In this document: positions 55,975-64,000 of the stretch, one piece after another | Numbering within the stretch: the stretch's first letter is position 1 | Layout: each line of letters begins with the position of its first letter | From: Methylomonas albis | GTDB taxonomy: Bacteria; Pseudomonadota; Gammaproteobacteria; Methylococcales; Methylomonadaceae | Length of the DNA: 64,000 nucleotides | Assembly (NCBI RefSeq): GCF_014850955.1 | Contig: NZ_JACXSS010000001.1 | Coordinates: 1,240,001-1,304,000, forward strand | Reading direction: 5' to 3' | Made by a program: the position numbers and the translations under genes | Notes under the pieces: generated by a model | Told to the model about the DNA's origin: nothing | Database searches by the model: none | What the model saw: only the letters and a program-made list of their open reading frames with translations

Positions 55975-56505
55975 TTATTCAATTCCTTCAATATCCAACG
56001 GTATAACGCTACCCCAGTTTTCGGGATAAATTCCTTGCTTGACGTAATGGTGAAAACTCGAATAAGGCCAGTCCTTTACCGAGTTTACCCATTGATGCTT
56101 TACCGGATTCCAATGGATGTAATCTATGTGACGGCTGTAATCTTCTTGATCGCGCAAGCCATGTTCCCAAAATCGCCGCTGCCAAATGCCACGTTCCCTT
56201 CGAGATTTTCGACTGGCTGAAACTCGCTCCCCTGTTTCGCGGCTTTTGGAAAAGGCGCCTTTCAAAACATTCCAGCGAGTTGAGAAATCGGAATCCCCTT
56301 CAGGTAAAGTCCAAATACAATGAATGTGGTCCGGTAAAACAACCACGGCGTCTATTTTGAAAGGATGTCGGCGTTTGGTATAGGCAAATGCCTTGCGCAA
56401 TAAATCGATATTATCAATCAATAATCGGTTTCCCTTTCGTTGCGCCAAATTGACGGTAAAAAACCATGATGCGCCGGGAATATAGAGTCTACGATAATCC
56501 GTCAT
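55975..56505 (-). CDS. REP-associated tyrosine transposase (RAYT), intact
   Basis: The 176-residue protein is a complete Y1-type RAYT. It begins MTDYRRLYIPGASWFFTVNL, has the HUH-like motif VVLPDHIHCIW (about 58-68), the segment RGIWQRRFWEHGLRDQEDY, DYIHWNPVKHQWV, and a C-terminal Tyr in FHHYVKQGIYPENW. RAYTs cut and rejoin REP palindromes and are thought to spread them. Matching REPs lie directly on both sides. No frameshift or stop is seen, unlike the relative at 37317, so it could be active. Confidence 0.92.
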   Translation of the reverse strand: MTDYRRLYIPGASWFFTVNLAQRKGNRLLIDNIDLLRKAFAYTKRRHPFKIDAVVVLPDHIHCIWTLPEGDSDFSTRWNVLKGAFSKSRETGERVSASRKSRRERGIWQRRFWEHGLRDQEDYSRHIDYIHWNPVKHQWVNSVKDWPYSSFHHYVKQGIYPENWGSVIPLDIEGIE

Positions 56506-56715
56506 ATTAAATCGATGGTTGGTGTCATTATTATCTCAAACGATGCGCCGCCCGGTGGTTGGCACATCCTACCCGAGTTTCAAAATTAATCGGCATTTAT
56601 CGGCAATTTTAAATGTCGAAAATTTGTCGAATAGCGGACATACAACGTCGCATAGTGAATGGCTCTTCTGGGTCGCCAGACGGTCGTCCGTTCTTCAGAT
56701 TCATCGTCGGAAAGC
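56483..56715 (+). repeat. 233-bp direct repeat right of RAYT, copy B, with REP at 56542-56572
   Basis: Second copy of 55702-55934. It includes the RAYT start codon and first seven codons, then a REP palindrome (GATGCGCCGCCCGGTGGTTG and onward). The copies bracket the RAYT gene in direct orientation. Confidence 0.9.
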
Positions 56716-56945
56716 TGTCATTGAATTCCGACACCTGAAAGCGGTCGTTCGTCATAGTTTCCAACCGACCCAGGCGGGTCTTCCGACCCTATTAATGTTA
56801 ATCGGTGTAGAAATTTTTCCAATTCTTGCTCAAAATGGACGCCCAATTTTTACCAGCTGTTTAAGCGAGTTATTTGGTTTCAAAAATTTACGAAATGTTC
56901 CATAGTGACTATTTCTGAAAAATTCTGCGCCAATTAACAGTCTAT
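56716..56945. other. Intergenic region before the GST-like gene
   Basis: No gene seen. The stretch 56716-56800 contains GACACCTGAAAGCGGTCGTT and CCCAGGCGGGTC-type words of the dispersed intergenic-repeat kind. The open frame 56519-56905 starts inside direct repeat copy B and is not supported. Confidence 0.4.
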
Positions 56946-57671
56946 ATGATTACGTTGTATCAATTTCCCAGGGCCTGGAATATTCCCAACCCCAGCCAGT
57001 TTTGCGTAAAGCTGGAAACCTATCTGCGCATGGCCGGCATCGAATATCGGGTTGCCGAAACTTTGCCCCTTTATGCGCCCTTAGGCAAGCTACCTTTCAT
57101 AGAAGACAACGGCCAAAAGCTTGCCGATAGCCGGCTGATTATCCGCTATCTGCAACAATATTATGGCGATAGCCTGGATGAGCATCTGTTGGCCGAGCAA
57201 AGAGCCCAAGCTCTGGCTTGGCAACGCTTATTGGAAGAACATTTGTATTGGGTGTGCATGTATAGCCGTTGGCAATACGGATCGGAGAATTGGCAAATTA
57301 ATAAGCAGGCGATCTTCCAAGGTCTACCGCAACCCATGATGGACATAGTTGCCGCTATCTATCGGTTGCGGATTCGCGGGCAATTGCGCGGCCACGGCAT
57401 TGGCCGGCTACCTGCCGCCGATATTTTCGAATTGGGCCTGCGCGATGTGGCGGCTCTTTCCGCCGCGCTTCACGGCAAGACTTTTTTGTTGGGAAACCGG
57501 CCCAGCAGCGTCGATGCTTCGGCCTACGGCATATTGATCAATTTGATAGCTTGTCCGATCAGCTCGCCGGTCAAGGACTATGCCTTATCGCAAGCCGCAT
57601 TAGTCGATTACTGTCGGCGCATGCAGCTGCGTTATTTCCCCGAGCTGGGCGAACCGACGTTTGGCGATTAA
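56946..57671 (+). CDS. Glutathione S-transferase-like protein
   Basis: The 241-residue protein starts with a thioredoxin-fold GST N-terminal domain (MITLYQFPRAWNIPNPSQFC, GKLPFIEDNGQKLADSRLII), followed by an all-helical C-terminal domain (ending SVDASAYGILINLIACPISS). It resembles the FAXC/metaxin-like GST subgroup that often lacks known substrates. The end overlaps the convergent LysR gene by 4 bp. Confidence 0.82.
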   Translation: MITLYQFPRAWNIPNPSQFCVKLETYLRMAGIEYRVAETLPLYAPLGKLPFIEDNGQKLADSRLIIRYLQQYYGDSLDEHLLAEQRAQALAWQRLLEEHLYWVCMYSRWQYGSENWQINKQAIFQGLPQPMMDIVAAIYRLRIRGQLRGHGIGRLPAADIFELGLRDVAALSAALHGKTFLLGNRPSSVDASAYGILINLIACPISSPVKDYALSQAALVDYCRRMQLRYFPELGEPTFGD

Positions 57672-58588
57672 TGGTCCAGCGTGGCGCAAGCGGCGCGAAT
57701 TTCATCGCGTAGCCAGCGGTTGGCAAGATCCTGGTCTTGCAGCGGATGCCAGACCATGACCGTGTCGTAATGCGGTAAATCCAGCGGCAAGCGCACCAAT
57801 TGCAATGGCAAGTTCTGGGCGAATTGCTCGGCAGTGCGTTTAGGAAAAGCCATGACCATATCCGTTTGCGCCACGATCAACGACGCGGACAGAAAATGCG
57901 ACACAGTCAACGCCACTCGCCGCTCGCGACCGTGTTCCGCCAACCAGCTATCGACCTGTCCGGTACTGGCACCGGTTCTGGATAGCAGAATATGCGGCAG
58001 TTCTATATAGTCTTCCAGCGTCAATGCCGCATTCACTTGCGGGTGACCGATGCGCGCCACGCAGACCATGTAATCGTCGAACAGGCTTTCGCAATGTAAA
58101 TGTTTGGGTGGATTCAACATCACTTCAAAACCCAGTATCAGGTCTATCTCGCCTTGCTCCAGCGCATTAAGCGGAAAACGGCTGCTGGTACGCTTGAAAT
58201 GAATATCCACGCCCGGCGCCTGCCGGGCGATACGCGGTGCCAGTATCGGCAAGAGTAGGGCTTCCACGTAATCCGTCGCCGCGATGGTAAAAGCGCGCCG
58301 GCAACTGGCGGGATCGAACGGCGCCGGCGCTCGAATCAAACCTTCCACATCCTTAAGCACCGCGGCCACGGGTGCCACCAGCGACAGGGCGCGTAGCGTC
58401 GGTGTCATACCCTCCGGGGTTTTCACCAGCAATGGGTCTTCCAATTGTTGCCGCAAGCGTTGCAGCACGTGGCTCATTGCCGATTGGCTAATGAACATTT
58501 TTTCCGCCGCCCGCGATACATTCCGTTCCTTCATCAGCAGATCGAAGGCGATCAATAGATTTAAATCAAACGTTCTTAGGTCGGCCAT
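57668..58588 (-). CDS. LysR-family transcriptional regulator
   Basis: The 306-residue protein has the N-terminal winged helix-turn-helix (NVSRAAEKMFISQSAMSHVL, about 23-42) and a C-terminal substrate-binding domain of the NodD/NahR/LinR-like type (AFTIAATDYVEALLLPILAP). LysR regulators commonly control a divergent gene; here that is the tautomerase-like gene at 59019. The effector is unknown. Confidence 0.9.
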   Translation of the reverse strand: MADLRTFDLNLLIAFDLLMKERNVSRAAEKMFISQSAMSHVLQRLRQQLEDPLLVKTPEGMTPTLRALSLVAPVAAVLKDVEGLIRAPAPFDPASCRRAFTIAATDYVEALLLPILAPRIARQAPGVDIHFKRTSSRFPLNALEQGEIDLILGFEVMLNPPKHLHCESLFDDYMVCVARIGHPQVNAALTLEDYIELPHILLSRTGASTGQVDSWLAEHGRERRVALTVSHFLSASLIVAQTDMVMAFPKRTAEQFAQNLPLQLVRLPLDLPHYDTVMVWHPLQDQDLANRWLRDEIRAACATLDH

Positions 58589-59018
58589 GGCTGAGTTTCC
58601 AGAATTTAAACGCGGGCTATGTTACCGAAAATGCCTGGGGCGTTTGGCATCAATTATTTTCATAGGCGCATGAATACAAAGCATTTTACCGTTTGCCGTC
58701 TCAGGCATAGATTTATCGCCGACACAGCCGCCGGCGTTTAGCTGCTACCTAAGGAACCTGCATTATTTTCCCCCCAAGGAACTTGCAAGTAAACGCGGCG
58801 GCGCGTCGCCTCACTCTCAATCGTGCATTAAGCGTCGGCTATTGCCAGGTGGTATTTGGCAAACGCATTTGCCACTCACGATATTGAGTAGATGGTCGGA
58901 GACAGGGCGCCCGCAAAACGTTGACGATAAGCGTCGGGTTTTGGCGGAACGCTAATTGAGAAAAACAAGGTGGTTAGTAGGATCACCAAAACTTAATTTC
59001 AAATACAGGAGAATCATC
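58589..59018. other. Divergent regulatory region, LysR / tautomerase
   Basis: This 430-bp gap between the LysR gene and the tautomerase-like gene is where a T-N11-A operator would be expected. I could not single out one site with confidence. The frame open from 58956 is extended only by lack of stops; a strong ribosome binding site at 59007 marks the true start at 59019. Confidence 0.4.
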
Positions 59019-59498
59019 ATGCCTTTGTGGAAAGTCTATCACCCCAGCGGAGCCTTCAGCGCGGAAGACAAACAAGAGCTGGCTGAACAAATCGTAAACG
59101 TCTATGCGGCTGTACCAATCCCAAAATTTTACGCCGTCGTCATTTTCGAAGAAGTGGCTAAAGGTAATTGTTTTGTCGGTGGCGTGCGTAATGACAAGTT
59201 TATTCGCTTCAAGGTCGACCAAATCGCCCGGACATTACCAGGTCCAATCATACGAGAATGGTGGATGCGAACGCTAGACGAAGTCATTGCACCGTTTGTT
59301 AAAGAGCGCGGTTTCGATTGGGAAATTTCGATAGACGAAACCCCATTCGATCTTTGGTCGCTACAGGGCGAATTGCCTCCGCCCTTTGAGTCTATAGCTG
59401 AAAAACGTTGGGTTGAGGAAAACAAAGCTAGTCCTTACACATACCAAGAAAAGCTACCCGCAGGTCACTTTTTACTGACTCCAGGCGTAACGGGTTGA
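59019..59498 (+). CDS. Tautomerase-superfamily protein, cis-CaaD-like
   Basis: The start at 59019 follows CAGGAGAATC and yields 159 residues whose second residue is Pro (MPLWKVYHPSGAFSAEDKQE). After Met removal this is the catalytic Pro1 of the tautomerase superfamily. The longer fused form with YAAVPIPKFYAVVIFEEV recalls cis-3-chloroacrylic acid dehalogenase-like proteins (Tautomerase_3). The reaction on a natural substrate is unknown. It ends at a perfect terminator hairpin and diverges from a LysR gene. Confidence 0.82.
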   Translation: MPLWKVYHPSGAFSAEDKQELAEQIVNVYAAVPIPKFYAVVIFEEVAKGNCFVGGVRNDKFIRFKVDQIARTLPGPIIREWWMRTLDEVIAPFVKERGFDWEISIDETPFDLWSLQGELPPPFESIAEKRWVEENKASPYTYQEKLPAGHFLLTPGVTG

Positions 59499-59506
59499 TA
59501 CCTACG

Positions 59507-59539
59507 AGTGACCGGCTCATTGTGAGCCGGTCACTTTTT
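59507..59539 (+). terminator. Rho-independent terminator of the tautomerase gene
   Basis: AGTGACCGGCTCA, a three-base loop, then TGAGCCGGTCACT followed by TTTT: a 13-bp perfect stem with a U tract, nine bases after the stop codon. Confidence 0.95.
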
Positions 59540-59556
59540 CTAACAATCGTCAATTT

Positions 59557-59637
59557 TACTTACCGAAAGCCATATGGTTTTTTACCGTTAATCTTGCCGA
59601 GCGCAAAAATAAATATTTGTTGAGTGATCATATTTGA
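59557..59637 (+). pseudogene. RAYT 5' remnant
   Basis: The reading frame gives KAIWFFTVNLAERKNKYLLS then DHI and a stop, matching the start of RAYT transposases (compare SWFFTVNLAQRKGNRLL in the intact gene at 55975). Nothing of the catalytic part remains. It runs directly into a remnant of the PaaK-like gene. Confidence 0.75.
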
Positions 59638-59764
59638 GTCTGCCTGTTACACCTCGGTAGCACGGCAAGTATCGGCGCTTAGCCTGCATATTTTCGCGGA
59701 CCCGGAATATTTTGCACTTGGGGTGAAGCATCGATATACCCGTTGCGCGGATTGGCAGGTGTAG
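59635..59764 (+). pseudogene. Decayed 3' remnant of PaaK-like gene
   Basis: The frame SLHIFADPEYFALGVKHRYT (from 59681) matches TLHAFADPEYFPTGVKHRYT at the end of the enzyme at 44607-46112. Upstream bases (GAGTCTGCCTGTTACACC) still follow the parent DNA but with indels. This is a third, older trace of the same gene end. The rest of the gap, 59765-59983, shows no gene. Confidence 0.7.
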
Positions 59765-59983
59765 TTGTACGTTAGGGTTTTTTGCCTATTGCCCGTCGTC
59801 AGCAAAATAGCTCTGGAAAGCAGCCGGTGCAAAATTTCATAAGGATTTAAATGCTGTCGAGTGTTATCTTGTTGAGCCAACTATATGTCGAGCATCTGCA
59901 AATCGGTGCTTATCGATGATGGCAACACAAGAGACAGAGCAATCAATACCGCCGTTCAAACAACTTTAATGCGCCAATAAGCT

Positions 59984-62377
59984 ATGGAAAAGCATTTTCA
60001 CGCTGACTTTTACGGTTTTGTCATCGATAACGAGCAGGGGCTTAGCTTTGCCGGCAAGCCGGTTAGTTTGCACCCCAAAGAATTCAAAATGTTGCTCGAA
60101 CTGGTCAAACAGGCCGGCAACCGGGTATCCAAGGAAGACTTGATCAGTCGAGTCTGGAATGACGCCCCCACCTCCGATGAAAGTATTTCCCGTTGTCTGT
60201 CGATTTTGAAGTCGACCCTGCGCCGGGTAAGTCCGGGTATCGAGTTCTTGATTAAAACCGAATACGGCCAGGGTTATCGCTTCATTGGTCAAATCGGCAA
60301 GCCCGCGACATTCGTCAATGAAGAGAACTTCTTTTTACTGATAAATGCGACCCGCAATTTGATCATCGTCAAGGATGAGCAAAGCAGATGGCAGATCGCC
60401 AATAACGCCACGCTGGAGCTGTACGGCTTAATCGGCAAACCTTGGCAGGGCAAAACCTGCAGCCAACTGGCGGCAATGTGCGACGAGCGTTACCAACGCT
60501 ATTTTGATGCCTGCTCGGAAGCCGACGAACAGGCTTGGCAGGCACGGCAGTCCTTGGAGTTGATTCGTACCATCGTCTCTAACGATGAAAATAATCAACA
60601 AAAACGCGTGTTCGAAATTGTTAAAACACCGCTGTTCGAGGCTAACGGCAGCCGGAAAGCCTTGATTGTTTTGGGGCAAGAGATTAGTGATCGTTTGGAA
60701 AGCGAACGCCAAGGCCGTTTGATGAGCCGAGTGCTCTCCAATAGCGACGAGGCGGTGTTAATCAGCGATCAGGACAACAATATTGTCTATGTTAACGATG
60801 CATTTACCCGGATAACCGGTTATACCTTGGGTGAGGTTATGGGCCAAAACCCGCGGATCTTGGCCTCGGATCGGCATGATCATGACTTTTATGCCGAGAT
60901 GTGGGAGCACCTGCTTAAGGAAGGGACTTGGCATGGCGAGATTTGGGATAAGCGCAAGAACGGCAATATTTATCCGAAGTGGTTGAACATCAGTACCGTA
61001 CACGACGGCGATGGCCGTATTTGTAACTATGTAGCTATTTTTAGCGACATATCCAAGCGCAAGGCGGACGAGGCCTTGCTGCTGTTTCTGGCCTATCACG
61101 ATCCATTGACCAAACTGCCCAATCGCTTGTTGTTGCGAGATCGATTTATGCAAGCGGTGGGGCTTAGCGCGCGGCACGAAGCGGGCTCGGTAGCGCTGTT
61201 GTTTTTGGATCTGGATCGGTTCAAAAATATCAACGATAGTCTCGGGCATGAGGTGGGCGACCGTGTGCTGATCGCTGTGGCAAAGCGTCTGGAAGCGCAT
61301 GTGCGCGAGATCGATACCGTTAGCCGTTTGGGCGGCGACGAGTTTGTGGTGGTGTTGACCGACATGCCTAACACGCCGGCCATAGCGCATGTGGCGCAGA
61401 AGATTCTGGATCATCTGAGTGAGGAGTTTGAAATCGACGAACAAAGGCTCACTTCCACGGCCAGTATTGGAGTGGCACTTTATCCGCACGACGGTGACGA
61501 CTTCGAGACATTGTTAAAGCTGGCCGATACGGCGATGTATCACGCCAAGGATTGCGGGCGTAATACTTATCGGTTCTACACCGACAAAATGAATGTCGAT
61601 GCGCTGGAACGTTTGCGGATGCGTAACAGTTTGGCGGCTGCGCTGACCAATCAAGAGTTTGTTTTGTATTACCAGCCGCAATTCGATCTGATTAGCTCCG
61701 AGCTGATCGGCTTTGAGGCCTTGATTCGCTGGAATCATCCGGAAGCGGGGCTGATGCTGCCCCATAAATTTATCTCGATTGCCGAAGAAACCGGGCAAAT
61801 TGTGCCCATGGGCGAATGGGTGATTCGCGAAGCGTGTCGCCAAGCTAAAGCCTGGCAGGAGCTTGGATACGAGCCCGTGAGAGTGGCAGTGAATTTATCC
61901 TCGATGCAATTCAAACGCGGCGACATCATCAAGATGATTACCGATCTAACCGACGAGCACAATCTGGATCCGCAATATATCGAGCTGGAGTTAACCGAGA
62001 CCATCATGTTGCAGGATATCGAATACATATTGGATATTGTGGAGAAATTCAAGTCGCTACGTTTTACGCTATCCATCGACGATTTTGGTACCGGATATTC
62101 CAGCTTGGCCTACCTAAAACGCTTTCGCGTCGATAAGTTGAAAATCGATCAATCATTTATACGAAATCTGGAAATCGATCGTCATGATCTGGCCATCGTT
62201 CGCTCGATTATCCAGCTTGCCCGTGGTTTTGATATGCACACTATCGCCGAGGGCGTAGAAACCCTGGGGCAGCTTGACGTTCTGCGTCAAGAAGGCTGTC
62301 AAGAAGGCCAAGGCTATCTGTTTTCCCATCCTTTGGCGGCCGATCAGGTAGTCTCTTATCTAAAAATGCGTTCTTAA
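59984..62377 (+). CDS. Winged-helix / PAS / PAS / GGDEF / EAL protein
   Basis: This 797-residue soluble protein starts with an OmpR/PhoB-type winged helix DNA-binding domain (about 1-105; SLHPKEFKMLLELVKQAGNR, TEYGQGYRFIG). Two PAS domains follow (about 115-225 and 245-355), then a GGDEF domain (365-525) with intact GGDEF at 450-454 and an inhibitory I-site RxxD at 441-444 (REID). Last is an EAL domain (540-790) with EAL at 578-580 and DDFGTGYSSL. Both c-di-GMP synthesis and breakdown look possible. No receiver domain is present. The DNA-binding head suggests direct coupling of c-di-GMP or a PAS signal to transcription. Confidence 0.9.
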   Translation: MEKHFHADFYGFVIDNEQGLSFAGKPVSLHPKEFKMLLELVKQAGNRVSKEDLISRVWNDAPTSDESISRCLSILKSTLRRVSPGIEFLIKTEYGQGYRFIGQIGKPATFVNEENFFLLINATRNLIIVKDEQSRWQIANNATLELYGLIGKPWQGKTCSQLAAMCDERYQRYFDACSEADEQAWQARQSLELIRTIVSNDENNQQKRVFEIVKTPLFEANGSRKALIVLGQEISDRLESERQGRLMSRVLSNSDEAVLISDQDNNIVYVNDAFTRITGYTLGEVMGQNPRILASDRHDHDFYAEMWEHLLKEGTWHGEIWDKRKNGNIYPKWLNISTVHDGDGRICNYVAIFSDISKRKADEALLLFLAYHDPLTKLPNRLLLRDRFMQAVGLSARHEAGSVALLFLDLDRFKNINDSLGHEVGDRVLIAVAKRLEAHVREIDTVSRLGGDEFVVVLTDMPNTPAIAHVAQKILDHLSEEFEIDEQRLTSTASIGVALYPHDGDDFETLLKLADTAMYHAKDCGRNTYRFYTDKMNVDALERLRMRNSLAAALTNQEFVLYYQPQFDLISSELIGFEALIRWNHPEAGLMLPHKFISIAEETGQIVPMGEWVIREACRQAKAWQELGYEPVRVAVNLSSMQFKRGDIIKMITDLTDEHNLDPQYIELELTETIMLQDIEYILDIVEKFKSLRFTLSIDDFGTGYSSLAYLKRFRVDKLKIDQSFIRNLEIDRHDLAIVRSIIQLARGFDMHTIAEGVETLGQLDVLRQEGCQEGQGYLFSHPLAADQVVSYLKMRS

Positions 62378-62921
62378 TGCCGGGTAGTGGCGCAGATGAG
62401 TAAAGCAGCGCCTTGATCGCACGACCAGTAGACGTTTAAGGTCCATATTAATAGCGTGATAATCTTGAAAGGGTGAAGCGAATCAAGCCGCGCTTTCCAC
62501 TCTGCCTAATTGCATGCACTTGCGCGCCTAAGTGCATGACAACTGAACACACATGCGCATCACTTGCACACTCTAGCTGCCAATATGGAGGAAAACGAGT
62601 ATTCCGATATAAACCCTGCCAGATTTTGAATGCCTTGGATCGGCCAAAACCGGCCGATGATGATTTCGGCGAAATTTTTGATCCCTATCGGCAACGAATG
62701 GCGGCTTTTTGGCAAGCAACCTTGAGTCGTCTTCGGCTCGAGCCGGCCAGTTTCCGACCTTCGAGGCTGATTTCTGAATGGCCGGTTTATACCAGAACTT
62801 GCTCTTTTAACGGGCCAGATAAGGAGTACCTAAGTGTCTGCTTGATCAGATTGAGACGTTACCTTTGATAATCCAGCGAGTTCGGTTACTTATCTGACCC
62901 TCTGTTTAGCAATATGCTTGT
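62378..62921. other. Intergenic region without supported gene
   Basis: A 131-codon frame (GTG at 62473) crosses this 544-bp gap, but it has no ribosome binding site, an odd Cys-rich beginning and no recognisable family. I do not call it. No hairpin with a T run was found. Confidence 0.4.
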
Positions 62922-64000
62922 TTAATTTGTACCATTTTCCTGTGTCTTTTTGATTATATCGCTTAGATACTCCTTGGCAACCCAGCGCCCCATTAAGTAA
63001 TATGACCTTATTAGCTCATCATCATACTTTTGTTTCATTGTTTCAGTTTGTGGAAATCTGTCATTTTCATTTTTATTATTTTCGACATCTTTAACCGTTA
63101 AGTAATTCACCAAGTCGCTCTGACCGATACTGCTCAAATATTCAACAAAGCGTTTCGCGTTCCCATAGGATGCTTTTACATGCAATATTTTTCCGTTGTG
63201 ATTTTTGCATGTGTACTTACTTTCGTGTATGAGATTTTTTGAAAGGTCTACGTCGAGCCCAGGTTTTTCAACATCACAGCCAAGTAAGTTTTTGACTTGT
63301 TTTACAGCTATATCTAGATCTTCCCATGGATTTTTATTCAAATCGTTGTCTTTACCCATATACGAGATGACAATTAGATCAACGCCACGCTCTATCAATG
63401 GAACTAAGCCAAGATTGTCAGACTTTCCTCCGTCACTTAATACAATCTCTTTTCGTATTTCTTTTATGTTACTGCCGCGCCAATTACCAAGCAAAGAAAT
63501 TCTAGGTTGATAGAACAACTCATATTCATAAGATAACAGGACAGGAGCTCCAACTACACCAGAAGATGCTGCCATAGCAGCCGATAAACTATTCTCCGGC
63601 TTATCTTTTCGAAAAAGTGCGTTGTTAACCCATGCAAAATCTTTGGAGATATTGTTTACGAAAAATCCTTTTTTACACTTCATATCTGGATGGCAATCAG
63701 AAATAGTACCTATATTATCAAGGGTAAATTGAAACGGCATATTCATTTCACTTGCACCTTGCTCTGTTGTAGGAACAGAATGTGTTGCATTGATAATAAC
63801 ATACGGTTTAGTCCTGTAGTTCCGAGCACATGCACTATCGATTCCTGTCGATTTAATATCTTCTGCGTCAACATTACAATTGGGTAGATATACACTCTCG
63901 ATATACTCCTTCCATTGCCGCTTTCTTGCTTTTAATTTTGCGCCTTCAGCTGGCAATATTGCGAAGGGTTGTTCCGAGTTCAGCATTACTGCCGCATCAC
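62922..64000 (-). CDS. Patatin-like phospholipase, C-terminal part
   Basis: The frame is open across the right edge, so the N-terminal part with the expected GXSXG nucleophile lies outside. The visible 359 residues contain the second half of a patatin/lysophospholipase domain: VGAPVLLSYE, then the catalytic Asp in VLSDGGKSDNLGLVPLIERG, and VDLIVISYMG. The methionine at 63986 is internal, since DAAV precedes it in frame. It would hydrolyse lipid acyl esters. The A+T-rich composition differs from the neighbours and suggests transfer. Confidence 0.8.
   Translation of the reverse strand, partial: DAAVMLNSEQPFAILPAEGAKLKARKRQWKEYIESVYLPNCNVDAEDIKSTGIDSACARNYRTKPYVIINATHSVPTTEQGASEMNMPFQFTLDNIGTISDCHPDMKCKKGFFVNNISKDFAWVNNALFRKDKPENSLSAAMAASSGVVGAPVLLSYEYELFYQPRISLLGNWRGSNIKEIRKEIVLSDGGKSDNLGLVPLIERGVDLIVISYMGKDNDLNKNPWEDLDIAVKQVKNLLGCDVEKPGLDVDLSKNLIHESKYTCKNHNGKILHVKASYGNAKRFVEYLSSIGQSDLVNYLTVKDVENNKNENDRFPQTETMKQKYDDELIRSYYLMGRWVAKEYLSDIIKKTQENGTN

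Noticed and set aside
56519..56905. 128-codon frame next to the RAYT gene
   Set aside because: It starts in the 233-bp direct repeat and passes through a REP palindrome, with no ribosome binding site.
59647..59880. 77-codon minus-strand frame
   Set aside because: Antisense to the PaaK-like remnant; no start signal or family pattern.
62473..62868. 131-codon frame after the GGDEF-EAL gene
   Set aside because: GTG start without a ribosome binding site, Cys-rich unfamiliar start, no family pattern.

Overview
The window looks like chromosomal DNA of a gammaproteobacterium, most likely a methanotroph of the Methylomonas/Methylococcaceae type. This rests on the overall gene mix: purM next to a DUF2066 gene, ntrB-ntrC, a DabA/DabB carbon pump, FecI/FecR/TonB clusters, and REP-associated transposases. 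No methane-oxidation gene or rRNA is present, so the genus is inference. I recognised no tRNA, CRISPR array or intact prophage.

Layout. 1-5.4 kb: inorganic carbon uptake, with a SulP transporter diverging from dabA-dabB, which has a good sigma-54-type promoter in front. 5.5-8.5 kb: a two-gene signalling operon (PAS histidine kinase and HD-GYP phosphodiesterase) bracketed by ~140-bp inverted repeats. 9-24 kb: mostly housekeeping genes (yjdM, purM, DUF2066, ntrBC, an acetolactate synthase-aldehyde dehydrogenase-xthA operon, a lipase-like lipoprotein, a ParB-like protein), plus a membrane protein with a degenerate dynamin-like P-loop. 23-36.4 kb: a large unknown membrane protein, putA, a stand-alone TssB-TssC-like sheath fusion, dctA, a peptide transporter, malic enzyme and a YgjV-like protein; this is a block of amino-acid, peptide and C4-acid metabolism.

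36.5-43 kb: an iron-uptake block with an orphan FecI sigma factor, a TonB receptor with a signalling domain, and fecI-fecR. A vapBC toxin-antitoxin pair and a broken RAYT transposase with its REP palindromes are inserted into it. 43.5-46.1 kb: a zinc-type alcohol dehydrogenase and a divergent PaaK-like adenylate-forming enzyme.

45.8-60 kb is the accessory and most rearranged part. A 1.84-kb segment (the 3' end of the PaaK-like gene, 84-bp repeats, and a 206-codon gene) is present twice in direct orientation, 6,725 bp apart. Between the copies lie two overlapping exported trypsin-like/TPR genes and a truncated IS110 transposase that ends exactly at the second copy. The first of the two protease-like proteins has lost all three catalytic residues, while the second keeps them. 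After this come a membrane protein with ten 17-residue repeats and an SH3-like tail, an intact RAYT between 233-bp direct repeats carrying REP palindromes, a GST/LysR/tautomerase group, and a fused scar of RAYT and PaaK-like fragments. The window ends with a winged-helix-PAS-PAS-GGDEF-EAL protein and part of a patatin-like phospholipase.

The strongest candidates for new biology are the pseudoprotease/protease-TPR pair, the solitary TssB-TssC fusion, the winged-helix c-di-GMP enzyme, the 17-residue repeat protein, and the mosaic duplication.
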